The notes under the pieces are model-generated. The model did no database searches and had not been told where the DNA came from. It saw only the letters and a list, made by a program, of their open reading frames with translations. A program made the translations under genes and the position numbers. Positions 1-6,009 of a stretch of 7,253 bases of DNA are shown piece by piece. This DNA comes from CAYIRQ01 sp964365905. Lineage in GTDB: Bacteria > Patescibacteriota > Gracilibacteria > Peribacterales > Peribacteraceae. The stretch covers positions 1-7,253 of the forward strand of contig CAYIRQ010000075.1 in NCBI GenBank assembly GCA_964365905.1. Reading direction: 5' to 3'. Each line of letters opens with the position of its first letter. Position 1 is the first letter of the stretch.

Positions 1-21
1 TTCATATACCTTTGCACACAA

Positions 22-51
22 GCTTCGGCCGGCAAGCCGCGGGGAGAGGGG
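22..51. repeat. GC-rich repeat segment upstream of methyltransferase gene
   Basis: This GC-rich stretch contains a short inverted pair (CGGC at 26-29, GCCG at 36-39) followed by CCGCGGGGAGAG at 37-48. That 12-mer is an exact reverse complement of 7190-7201, upstream of the epimerase gene at the other end of the window. In both places it directly precedes an A/T-rich -10-like stretch and a start codon. It is probably a copy or fragment of a dispersed intergenic repeat; a regulatory role is speculative. Confidence 0.45.
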
Positions 52-54
52 ATG

Positions 55-60
55 TAGAAT
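55..60 (+). promoter_or_regulatory. Putative -10 element, possibly leaderless transcript
   Basis: TAGAAT lies six bases before the ATG at 67. With normal -10 to start-site spacing, transcription would begin at or next to the start codon. No Shine-Dalgarno-like sequence sits at the usual distance, and no convincing -35 box is visible. This arrangement (TANNNT about 6-7 nt before the ATG) is typical of leaderless genes in other bacteria. Its use here is inferred. Confidence 0.35.
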
Positions 61-66
61 ATTCCT

Positions 67-789
67 ATGTCAGATCCAAATCTCGACCGTCGCCTCTTTG
101 AGGGAAAACTCCAAAGCTCCATCGTCTACCCCGAGTTTTTTCCGCTTTCACCCGAAGAAAGAGTTGTGAACCTCGGATGTGGAGTAGGGCCGCAAGTCGC
201 GATCTACCGGGGACATTTTCGGGAAATGCTGTGCGTGGACACGGATGGAAATCGCCTTCGTCAACTGATTTATTTCATGCAAGAGCACGAGGTTTCCAAC
301 TTCAAAGTACTGGAAGCACGGGTGGAAGCAACAGGGCTCCCGGATTCATCGTTCGACAAAGCACTCTGTATCGACATTATCGAGCATCTCACGGACCCAA
401 TGAGTCTCGTCTGGGAGGTTCATCGAATTTTGAAACCCGGAGGGCGGGCGCTCGTCACGGTGCCCGTCATGCACGACCGCTACACTCATACGTTGCGTTC
501 CCTTCGCGGTTTCTTCTCGCGGAAGAAGACAAAGGAACTTCCGGAAGGGCACCCCGATCGTCACAATACGAATTTCTCGAGAAGGGAATGGATGCACCTT
601 TTTCAAAGAAGCCCGCTTCAACTTGTGAGTGTTCGCGCAACGACCCTCTTTCCGCCGCTGCATCTCTATGGCATGCCGCGCTTCTGGTTCACGAATGCAG
701 CCATTCATGCGGTGGATCGATGGTTCTCATCGACTCCGGGAATCCGGAGACTGGGGCAATCATGGATGTGTATACTTGAGAAAACATGA
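67..789 (+). CDS. Class I SAM-dependent methyltransferase
   Basis: This 240-aa soluble protein has a Rossmann-type methyltransferase fold. Motif I is the glycine-rich LGCGVG at residues 36-41. An acidic end of strand beta2 (VDTD, 57-60) would bind the ribose of S-adenosylmethionine. The DIIEHL motif (103-108) and the KPGG turn (123-126) are typical of the Methyltransf_11/25-like group often found in polysaccharide loci. The C-terminal third (about 135-240) is rich in Arg and aromatic residues and probably forms the acceptor-binding part. The start is set by an in-frame TAG at 55-57 just upstream, with ATG 67 the first start codon after it. The stop overlaps the ATG of the next gene (ATGA at 786-789), so the two are probably co-transcribed and translationally coupled. 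The acceptor is unknown; a sugar or lipid-linked glycan is a guess from context. Confidence 0.88.
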   Translation: MSDPNLDRRLFEGKLQSSIVYPEFFPLSPEERVVNLGCGVGPQVAIYRGHFREMLCVDTDGNRLRQLIYFMQEHEVSNFKVLEARVEATGLPDSSFDKALCIDIIEHLTDPMSLVWEVHRILKPGGRALVTVPVMHDRYTHTLRSLRGFFSRKKTKELPEGHPDRHNTNFSRREWMHLFQRSPLQLVSVRATTLFPPLHLYGMPRFWFTNAAIHAVDRWFSSTPGIRRLGQSWMCILEKT

Positions 790-1889
790 ATCAGGATGCA
801 CTCATCATCATCCCGACTTTTAACGAGCGAGAGAACATCGGCACGCTCATCGAGGGGATCTTCGTGCTGGCATCCCCCCCCGATATCCTCGTCGTTGACG
901 ATCATTCTCCCGACGGGACTGCGAAAGTAGTGCGGGATCTCCAGGCGAAATACGGTGTTGATCGTCTGCAACTGCTCGAGAGGAACGAGGGTAAGGCGGG
1001 GAGGGGATCCGCCTGTCTTGCGGGATTCAGGATTGCGCGTGAACGCGATTACAAAGCGGCGATCGAGATGGATGCAGATCTTTCGCATGATCCCAAGGAT
1101 ATTCCGCGCTTTCTTGCGCAACTTTCCGGGGCGGACGTCGTCATCGGTTCCAAGTACGTTCCCGGAAGCAGGATCATCGGATGGGAGTGGTACCGGAAGG
1201 TTCTCAGTCGCGCTGCGAATCTGTACGCCGGTTTGATTCTGAGACTTCCCGTGCATGATTATACGAATGGCTATCGGTGCTATGGCGAGAGAGCTCTCGC
1301 GCATCTTCCGGAGCTCCAGATTGAGGGAACGGGATTTACGGTCATCCCCCAAATGTCGTATGAGCTCCATCGCCTCGGAATGCGCCTCACCGAGATCCCC
1401 ATCACCTTCACGAATCGCCGTCACGGCACATCCAACATGAGTCTTCGGGAGATGCGTGAGAGTTTTTTGGCCATTCTTCACATCCGTTCCCGCTCGCTCG
1501 CGCTGCATGTCGCACAGGGCGCAAAATTTGTGACAACCGGCCTCACCAATTCATTCATTGATTTTGGAATCCTTGCTTTTTGCGTGGAGGTGCTTGCCTG
1601 GCCCCTTCTTTTCTCGAACGTTCTTTCCACGGGCATCGCGGTCACCAATGCCTTTTATATGAACAAGCGCTGGACGTTTAAGAATGAAGAACGGAAACAT
1701 GCAGTGCAGTACGCGCAATTCATTCTCGTGTACGGATCCAGTTTTTTTCTGGCACAGGGAATTCTTTGGTTCTTCGCGATTGAGCTTGGGTTCTGGTACG
1801 TCCCCGTAAAACTACTGATCATTCCGGGAGCTGCCGCGTGGAATTACTTGTGGATGCACCATGCAGTATTTCGTGAGAGAAAACATTAG
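786..1889 (+). CDS. GT2 polyprenyl-phosphate glycosyltransferase fused to GtrA membrane domain
   Basis: This 367-aa two-domain protein resembles Dpm1-type enzymes. The GT2 domain (about 1-235) has PTFNERENI (10-18), VVDDHSPDGTA (36-46), the metal-binding DAD (96-98) in MDADLSHDP, and GSKYVPG (121-127). DYTNGYR (158-164) stands where most relatives have a D-P-x-S-G-F/Y motif. The C-terminal part (about 245-365) is GtrA-like, starting with KFVTTGLTNSFIDFGI and containing the N-x-x-W-T-F signature (NKRWTF, 293-298) among roughly four hydrophobic segments. Known relatives transfer mannose or glucose from a nucleotide sugar to a polyprenyl phosphate; GtrA-type proteins are proposed flippases. The fusion would therefore make and translocate a lipid-linked sugar at the cytoplasmic membrane. 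ATG 786 overlaps the upstream stop, with a weak GAG (778-780) as the only possible ribosome site. The donor sugar cannot be read from the sequence. Confidence 0.92.
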   Translation: MNQDALIIIPTFNERENIGTLIEGIFVLASPPDILVVDDHSPDGTAKVVRDLQAKYGVDRLQLLERNEGKAGRGSACLAGFRIARERDYKAAIEMDADLSHDPKDIPRFLAQLSGADVVIGSKYVPGSRIIGWEWYRKVLSRAANLYAGLILRLPVHDYTNGYRCYGERALAHLPELQIEGTGFTVIPQMSYELHRLGMRLTEIPITFTNRRHGTSNMSLREMRESFLAILHIRSRSLALHVAQGAKFVTTGLTNSFIDFGILAFCVEVLAWPLLFSNVLSTGIAVTNAFYMNKRWTFKNEERKHAVQYAQFILVYGSSFFLAQGILWFFAIELGFWYVPVKLLIIPGAAAWNYLWMHHAVFRERKH

Positions 1890-1891
1890 CA

Positions 1892-1917
1892 GTTTCCAGT
1901 GCGCCGCAGAGGGAAAC
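1892..1917. repeat. Weak hairpin just after GT2-GtrA gene
   Basis: GTTTCC at 1892-1897 pairs with GGAAAC at 1912-1917 across a 14-nt loop, three bases after the stop codon. No T-run follows. It may contribute to 3'-end formation with the stronger hairpin at 1923-1954, but a 6-bp stem can occur by chance. Confidence 0.2.
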
Positions 1918-1922
1918 GAAGA

Positions 1923-1954
1923 CACAAACCAGTATGACGATATACTGGTATGTG
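1923..1954. terminator. Hairpin between convergent genes, possible bidirectional terminator
   Basis: CACA (1923-1926) pairs with TGTG (1951-1954), an A-A mismatch follows, and ACCAGTAT (1928-1935) pairs with ATACTGGT (1942-1949) around the 6-nt loop GACGAT. This gives 12 pairs in a 32-nt structure. It is centred in the 76-bp gap between the ends of the GT2-GtrA gene (+) and gmd (-), where a shared terminator is expected. Neither side has a long U-tract, so it is not a canonical intrinsic terminator. It could instead be a 3'-end stabilising hairpin. Confidence 0.5.
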
Positions 1955-1965
1955 GACGATAGGTA

Positions 1966-2937
1966 TTACTTCTGCAACCTCCTCAAATCCGCTTCCACCA
2001 TCATCTTCACGAGCGCTTCGAAGCTGACCTTGGGCTTCCAACCAAGGACTTTGCGCGCTTTGTCGCTCTTTCCGCAGAGCTCATGTACTTCGGAGGGGCG
2101 GAGCATCGCGGGGTCCTGCTGCACGTACGGAGTCCAATCGCCGATGTCGATCTCCCGGAATGCGGCGGTGAGGAAGTCGCGGACGGATCGATTCTCGCCC
2201 GTCGAGACCACGAAGTCGTCCGGTTTAGGTTGCTGCAGCATGAGCCACATGGCTTCCACGTAATCGCCCGCAAATCCCCAGTCACGGCGGGCATCGAGAT
2301 TCCCGAGGCGAATGTCCTTTGCGAGCCCCAGCTTGATGCGGGCAACGCCATCGGTGATTTTCCGTGTCACAAATTCGATCCCGCGCAGGGGGGATTCGTG
2401 ATTGAAGAGAATGCCGGAGCACGCGAAGAGCCCGTAGCTCTCGCGATAGTTGATGGTGAACCAGTGCGCGGCGAGTTTACTGATCGCGTACGGACTGCGC
2501 GGATGCAGAGACGTTCGCTCATCCTGTATGTTGTCGATGTTGGAGTTTCCGTACATCTCGCTCGTCGATGCCTGATAGAACCTCCCCTCCGGATGATGGT
2601 GTTTCATGGCATTCAGAAGATGCACCGTCCCCAGTGTGTTCACTTCCGTCGTGAGAATCGATTGCTGCCAACTGGTCCCGACAAATGATTGGGCGGCGAG
2701 ATTGTAGATCTCCGCGGGTCGCAGCGATTCCATGATGCTATTGAGGGCGGTCGCATCCATCAGATCCCCCTCGAGAAAATGGATCTTGTCGCGAATCCCG
2801 AGTTCATCGAGGCGCCAGAAATTCAGAGTCGATAACCGGCGCACGAGGCCATACACATCGTATCCTTTCCCCAGGAGGAACTGCGAGAGGTAAGCACCGT
2901 CCTGGCCTGTGATCCCCGTAATGAGAGCTTTTTTCAT
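1966..2937 (-). CDS. gmd: GDP-mannose 4,6-dehydratase
   Basis: This 323-aa cytosolic short-chain dehydrogenase/reductase family enzyme converts GDP-D-mannose to GDP-4-keto-6-deoxy-D-mannose, the precursor of GDP-fucose, GDP-rhamnose, GDP-perosamine and similar sugars. The N-terminal NAD(P)-binding loop is GITGQDGAYL (8-17), where GQDG is characteristic of Gmd. LAAQSFV (80-86), the catalytic STSE region (T125, E127), and Y150/K154 in SPYAISK are all present. FNHESPLRG...FVTRKI (178-194) and the substrate-binding DARRDWGFAGDYV segment (215-227) are family hallmarks. It is somewhat shorter than the E. coli enzyme (373 aa) but complete, as in many bacteria. It starts 25 bp after the stop of the GT39-type gene and is probably the last gene of that operon. 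No Shine-Dalgarno sequence is evident. A reductase or aminotransferase that would use its product is not in the window. Confidence 0.95.
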   Translation of the reverse strand: MKKALITGITGQDGAYLSQFLLGKGYDVYGLVRRLSTLNFWRLDELGIRDKIHFLEGDLMDATALNSIMESLRPAEIYNLAAQSFVGTSWQQSILTTEVNTLGTVHLLNAMKHHHPEGRFYQASTSEMYGNSNIDNIQDERTSLHPRSPYAISKLAAHWFTINYRESYGLFACSGILFNHESPLRGIEFVTRKITDGVARIKLGLAKDIRLGNLDARRDWGFAGDYVEAMWLMLQQPKPDDFVVSTGENRSVRDFLTAAFREIDIGDWTPYVQQDPAMLRPSEVHELCGKSDKARKVLGWKPKVSFEALVKMMVEADLRRLQK

Positions 2938-2962
2938 AGGCGTGAATCATAGCATGGCATGT

Positions 2963-4327
2963 TTATTGCCTCACAATCGTGACCATCTCATCTTCGTACA
3001 CCACCCCTCCGAGTCTGCGTGCCTCTTCAGGATTCTGGAGTATAAGGATATAGGGAGTGGGGTAGGGCGGATTCATCCGGCGACCGACGAGCGCTTCCGG
3101 TTTGAGATACCAGCGGATGTTGTGACCGGGGTATCCGAGTACCGTGATTCTCTTTTCGTCTTTGAGAAGATCGTTGATCGCGGCCGCGTGGGTGTTCCAA
3201 TATCCCTCCGTGAGATAGAGCGATTCCGCGAAGCGCGTCCGCAGTGCGGGATGCGGAGGGAAGACGAGGAGCGCAACGATGAGTGAGGCAAGAAGAACGC
3301 CGTATTGGAAGACGGACTTTTGCCGTGCGAGCGCTTGCGCAATGAGGAGAGAGGAGGGGATGACGAAATACACGGTGTAGTACGGATGATCGGGTCCCAG
3401 AAAGAAAGGAATGACGACGAAGATTGCGGAGAGGAGATACAAAGGCCATGGCAACTTTCGTGTTTCTTTGGAAAATAAAGAGAGCATCATGAGAACGAGT
3501 GCGAGGGGAAACATGTGCCACCATGTGCTTGCAAGTTCAGCAATGCGCGCAAGAGGATTGGAAGCGCCGAACATGCCGCCCTGTGCGCCACCGGTATAGA
3601 GCAGCACTGTTGCGAGAATTTCCGGATGCGCGAGGAAATAGAATCCGATGGGAATGAGGCTGAGGAGGAGTGTCCATGCGAGCGGACTCTGCAAAACTCC
3701 CTGCCGCCTCTCGATGATGAGTCCGATGAGAAGGAACAGAGAGAAAAGAAGTCCCTGTCCCTTCACAAACGTTGCCGCGGTGCTTACCAGAAACGTGAGT
3801 GTCAACCACAGCATTGTTCGATGTTCCTCCGCGATCTTGCGATGCAAGCGCGAGAGCACTTTTCCGAGGAGAGAATGGGGTTGTTCTCGTATCTCATATT
3901 CACATTGGTGGGCTTTGAGGAAGCAAAAAAGAAGTGCAGTCCACGCGGCGCACTGGATGATATCGAGATACCCGAGGCGGCTAAAGAGGATATGGGGGGG
4001 GAAGAGAGCGGCGAGGGCGGTTGCGAGGAGGGCAGTGGTGTCACCCTTCGGCGAGCTCAGGGTGACACTCCGTGCGACAAAATATATCAGCGGCAACGTC
4101 AGAATTCCCACGATTGCCGCGACTAACCGAAAAATCAAGAGCTCCCGCCCGAAGAGTGCCATTGCTCCTTGATACAGTGCAATGCCGAAGGGAGGATGCG
4201 CCGCGGTCGCAGGGAGGATATATTGTGCCTCGTCGGTCGTGAGATCGGGAATCGTGAGATGTTGAAACCGTAGAAGAACACCGGCTGCAATAAGGATGCC
4301 AATGAGAATGAAGAAAGAGCGCTTCAT
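2963..4327 (-). CDS. GT39/PMT-type polytopic membrane glycosyltransferase
   Basis: This protein has 454 aa if started at ATG 4327. It has an N-terminal membrane segment (about 5-20) and then an outward loop with acidic TTDEAQY (30-36), where PMT/ArnT-like enzymes carry their catalytic Asp/Glu. About ten further hydrophobic segments (near 66-84, 98-117, 126-138, 173-206, 216-232, 268-285, 293-309, 317-333, 341-357) precede a soluble C-terminal domain (about 360-454). SRLGYLD (116-122) matches the PMT_2/GT39 pattern. Such enzymes transfer sugars from polyprenyl-phosphate donors, which fits the neighbouring Dpm1-GtrA proteins. The reading frame is open 36 codons further upstream, but that extension is mostly repeat-derived, whereas MKRSF begins a good membrane helix and overlaps the previous stop as ATGA. 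Residues 87-98 are encoded by a palindromic repeat (4038-4068), and a charged loop (about 141-172) also looks longer than usual. The substrate is unknown. Confidence 0.87.
   Translation of the reverse strand: MKRSFFILIGILIAAGVLLRFQHLTIPDLTTDEAQYILPATAAHPPFGIALYQGAMALFGRELLIFRLVAAIVGILTLPLIYFVARSVTLSSPKGDTTALLATALAALFPPHILFSRLGYLDIIQCAAWTALLFCFLKAHQCEYEIREQPHSLLGKVLSRLHRKIAEEHRTMLWLTLTFLVSTAATFVKGQGLLFSLFLLIGLIIERRQGVLQSPLAWTLLLSLIPIGFYFLAHPEILATVLLYTGGAQGGMFGASNPLARIAELASTWWHMFPLALVLMMLSLFSKETRKLPWPLYLLSAIFVVIPFFLGPDHPYYTVYFVIPSSLLIAQALARQKSVFQYGVLLASLIVALLVFPPHPALRTRFAESLYLTEGYWNTHAAAINDLLKDEKRITVLGYPGHNIRWYLKPEALVGRRMNPPYPTPYILILQNPEEARRLGGVVYEDEMVTIVRQ
4038..4068. repeat. Palindromic repeat copy inside the GT39-type gene
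   Basis: A perfect 10-bp stem (GTGTCACCCT at 4038-4047, AGGGTGACAC at 4059-4068) encloses an 11-nt loop, TCGGCGAGCTC. The same architecture, with a near-identical loop in the opposite orientation, recurs at 4351-4379, and the right half recurs at 6074-6098. Here it is translated in frame as roughly S-V-T-L-S-S-P-K-G-D-T-T, in a loop between two membrane segments. Confidence 0.8.
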
Positions 4328-4704
4328 GGTTGAATACGTTGCGTGACTGGTGTCACCCTGAGCTCGTCGAAGGGTGACATCGTGTGTCCATGGTTCGGCG
4401 GGCTCACCATGACACGCTGAGTTTTTGCAACACACGTTTTAATTTCTTCCGGTCTTGCAGTTCCTCTTCCCGACGTGTACCTATGTCCCCACAAGAAACA
4501 AATTTCCGTTTCGTCTTTTTTGACGCCAAGGAGATCGATATTCACGAGCCACAAACCTTGTTCTTCCAGCGTTCTCTGCGCTTCGGGAAATGCGGCTCGA
4601 ACATCTGCGCTCACCAATGGAAAAAAGCGCGGGATTCTGGGCATTGATGGAATACTCAGGAGAATGCTGAGAGCGAAGAAGGCTAAGAGAAGACGGAGAT
4701 GCAT
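4324..4704 (-). CDS. Small predicted exported or membrane-anchored protein, function unknown
   Basis: This 126-aa protein is not recognised as a member of a known family. It starts with a basic residue and a hydrophobic stretch (residues 4-20) that could be a signal peptide or anchor. A mixed soluble segment follows (about 30-92) with two cysteines (C69, C91) and the sequence LWGHRYTSGRGTARPEE. The last 30 residues are largely encoded by two adjacent palindromic repeats (about 97-118), so the original C-terminus may have been near residue 95. Its TGA stop overlaps the ATG of the GT39-type gene (ATGA, 4327-4324), which implies coupling and supports its being a real gene. It is probably the first gene of the minus-strand operon reading into gmd. 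No Shine-Dalgarno sequence precedes ATG 4704. The main alternative is a spurious reading frame in a repeat-rich 5' region. Confidence 0.62.
   Translation of the reverse strand: MHLRLLLAFFALSILLSIPSMPRIPRFFPLVSADVRAAFPEAQRTLEEQGLWLVNIDLLGVKKDETEICFLWGHRYTSGRGTARPEEIKTCVAKTQRVMVSPPNHGHTMSPFDELRVTPVTQRIQP
4351..4379. repeat. Palindromic repeat copy, tail of small gene
   Basis: A 9-bp perfect stem (TGTCACCCT at 4351-4359, AGGGTGACA at 4371-4379) encloses the 11-nt loop GAGCTCGTCGA. The loop is the reverse complement of the 4048-4058 loop with one change. It lies four bases from a second family member at 4384-4415 and is translated in the C-terminal tail of the small gene. Confidence 0.8.
4384..4415. 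repeat. Palindromic repeat variant with a different stem and a related loop
   Basis: GTGTCCATGGT (4384-4394) pairs with ACCATGACAC (4406-4415) with one bulged C, around the 11-nt loop TCGGCGGGCTC. The loop differs from the 4048-4058 loop at one base, but both stem arms have changed together (ACCCT/AGGGT to ATGGT/ACCAT). Pairing is therefore kept while the sequence differs. A 15-nt piece (4403-4417) recurs inverted at 5961-5975. Confidence 0.75.
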
Positions 4705-4709
4705 AGCGT

Positions 4710-4790
4710 GGATAACGGAATATCAGAGTAACAGAATAACAGGATATCGACTCATTTCTGTTATTCCGTTATTCCGTTACTCTGTTACTC
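4710..4790. repeat. Inverted tandem arrays of an 8-mer in a divergent intergenic region
   Basis: The right arm (4759-4790) is four gapless copies of YGTTAYTC: TGTTATTC, CGTTATTC, CGTTACTC, TGTTACTC. The left arm (4710-4749) is five copies of the reverse-complement unit GARTAACR: GGATAACG, GAATATCA, GAGTAACA, GAATAACA, GGATATCG. Two of these are perfect and three carry one or two changes. The spacer is nine bases (4750-4758). The arms can fold into a long imperfect hairpin that fills most of the 92 bp between the divergent starts at 4704 (-) and 4797 (+). Any promoters for both genes must lie in or across it. Its function is unknown. Confidence 0.85.
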
Positions 4791-4796
4791 CAATCC

Positions 4797-5942
4797 ATGC
4801 TCTCCTTAGTTTTACCCACCTTCAACGAAGCCGAAAACCTCCCCGCACTCATCCCTCAGATGGAGAAGATTCTTCAGGACATTCCACACGAAGCGATCAT
4901 CGTCGATGATAATTCTCCCGATGGGACCTATAAGATTGCGCGTGATCTCTCGGAACGCTTTCCCAATGTCCATGTCATTCGCCGTGTCGGCCGTCGCGGT
5001 CTCTCTTCCGCGGTCGTGGAAGGATTTCTTGCGGCACGTGGCAATGTTCTTGCCGTTGCCGACGCCGACGGACAACACGATCTCACTCTTCTCCCGAAAC
5101 TCTATGAGGCTGTGTTGGGCAACCTGCCCACTCCCTCGGCACAACTCGGGACAAGCTGCGCTCCTCGCAAACGAGAGAAAATGAATATAGCTGTGGGATC
5201 AAGATATGTTGAAGGTGGGAGCGTAGGTGGGTGGGATGAACGACGCTATGCACTGAGCAAAATTGCAACGCGTCTTGCGATTGCGCTCTGTAAAGTGAAA
5301 GTGGCAGATCCGATGAGCGGTTTCTTCGCGCTCGACCGATCCACCTTTGAAGCTGCACTTCCGAAACTCAATCCCAAAGGCTTCAAAATACTCCTCGATA
5401 TTCTTGTGCATGTTCCGCCATCGACCACCGTGCAGGAAATTCCCTTCTCGTTCGGGAAACGCCTGCACGGGGAGAGCAAGCTCAGCCGCAGAGTGCAGAT
5501 CGAATTTCTCGAATACTTGTATGATGTGACACTCGGGCGCTTCATTCCTACAACCTTCATCAAATACTGCATCGTGGGAACACTCGGCCTCATGGTGCAC
5601 CTCACGACGTACTTCCTCGTACGCAGCATTCTTATTGCGGAAGGATTATCCTTCATGGGCTTCTCTATCGCAGTCCTTGCCGCGATTGAAACGGCGATCA
5701 TATTCAATTTCATTCTCAATAACCTGTGGACGTTCCGCGAGCAGCGCTTGCGGGGTGCGCAGGCGCTCACGGGTATTTTGAAATTTAACATCGCGTGCGC
5801 ACTCGGAGCGGCGGCAAACTACAGTGTTGCGGCTTTCCTGTTTTCCCGGGGTACTGCAGAGATTCTTTCCGTCATGGCAGGAGCCTTCGTCGGGATTTTC
5901 TGGAACTACACGATGAACCGTTTGATCACGTGGAGGGAATGA
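4797..5942 (+). CDS. Second GT2 polyprenyl-phosphate glycosyltransferase fused to GtrA domain
   Basis: This 381-aa protein has the same architecture as the enzyme at 786-1889 but is clearly divergent. The GT2 domain carries PTFNEAENL (7-15), IVDDNSPDGT (35-44), DADGQHD (89-95) with the metal-binding D-A-D, GSRYVEGGSV (134-143) and DPMSGFFAL (171-179). The last is closer to the classic Dpm1 pattern than its paralogue. The GtrA part (about 252-380) begins KYCIVGTLGL, contains NFILNNLWTF (304-313) and ends NYTMNRLITW. The predicted role is to load a sugar onto a polyprenyl phosphate and help move it across the membrane. Residues about 109-129 look like an insertion between LYEAV and IAVGSRY, where relatives have only a few residues. 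ATG 4797 lies seven bases after the 8-mer array and has no Shine-Dalgarno sequence. A TGA stop at 5940-5942 is followed by repeats rather than a gene. Confidence 0.92.
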   Translation: MLSLVLPTFNEAENLPALIPQMEKILQDIPHEAIIVDDNSPDGTYKIARDLSERFPNVHVIRRVGRRGLSSAVVEGFLAARGNVLAVADADGQHDLTLLPKLYEAVLGNLPTPSAQLGTSCAPRKREKMNIAVGSRYVEGGSVGGWDERRYALSKIATRLAIALCKVKVADPMSGFFALDRSTFEAALPKLNPKGFKILLDILVHVPPSTTVQEIPFSFGKRLHGESKLSRRVQIEFLEYLYDVTLGRFIPTTFIKYCIVGTLGLMVHLTTYFLVRSILIAEGLSFMGFSIAVLAAIETAIIFNFILNNLWTFREQRLRGAQALTGILKFNIACALGAAANYSVAAFLFSRGTAEILSVMAGAFVGIFWNYTMNRLITWRE

Positions 5943-5963
5943 CGTGGTTCGAGGCTCGCCGCG
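5943..5963. repeat. Degenerate member of the palindromic repeat family
   Basis: CGTGG (5943-5947) pairs with CCGCG (5959-5963), with one G-T pair, around an 11-nt loop TTCGAGGCTCG. TGGTTCG and GGCTC in it match the variant at 4384-4415. It begins directly after the stop codon at 5942 and may act as a 3'-end hairpin for that gene. Confidence 0.45.
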
Positions 5964-6000
5964 TGTCATGGTGAGGGGTGCCTCACCACAAGAGAGACAC
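5961..6000. repeat. Half-copy of palindromic repeat forming a new hairpin
   Basis: GCGTGTCATGGTGAG (5961-5975) is an exact inverted match of 4403-4417. Instead of the usual loop and second arm, it continues into a different hairpin. TGGTGAGG (5969-5976) pairs with CCTCACCA (5981-5988) over a 4-nt loop, and GTGTC (5963-5967) pairs with GACAC (5996-6000). It could serve as a terminator for the gene ending at 5942, but there is no T-run. Confidence 0.5.
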
Positions 6001-6009
6001 TGTTATGAT

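Noticed and set aside
787..789. Reassigned UGA codon (code 25 lineage)
   Set aside because: UGA ends full-length proteins here (787-789, 5940-5942, 4324-4326) at the expected family lengths, so it is a stop.
705..1508. 267-aa open frame on the minus strand
   Set aside because: It lies antisense to the well-supported GT2-GtrA gene and has no recognisable domain; it is explained by codon bias of the real gene.
2083..2688. 201-aa open frame on the plus strand
   Set aside because: It is antisense to gmd, whose catalytic motifs are all intact, and shows no family features.
1966..2937. Truncated Gmd, because it is shorter than the E. coli enzyme
   Set aside because: All cofactor, catalytic and substrate motifs are present and the C-terminal helix is complete; lengths near 320 aa are common in bacterial Gmd proteins.
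3515..4126. 203-aa charged open frame on the plus strand
   Set aside because: It is antisense to the membrane-helix-rich GT39-type gene; its Glu/Arg richness is the expected complement of hydrophobic codons.
4328..4435. 36-residue upstream extension of the GT39-type protein
   Set aside because: The extension is mostly translated palindromic repeats, with no membrane or domain features, while ATG 4327 overlaps the previous stop and begins a signal-anchor-like helix.
4710..4790. CRISPR array
   Set aside because: Units are 8 bp, contiguous and without spacers, and the two arms are inverted. This is not CRISPR architecture and there are no cas genes.
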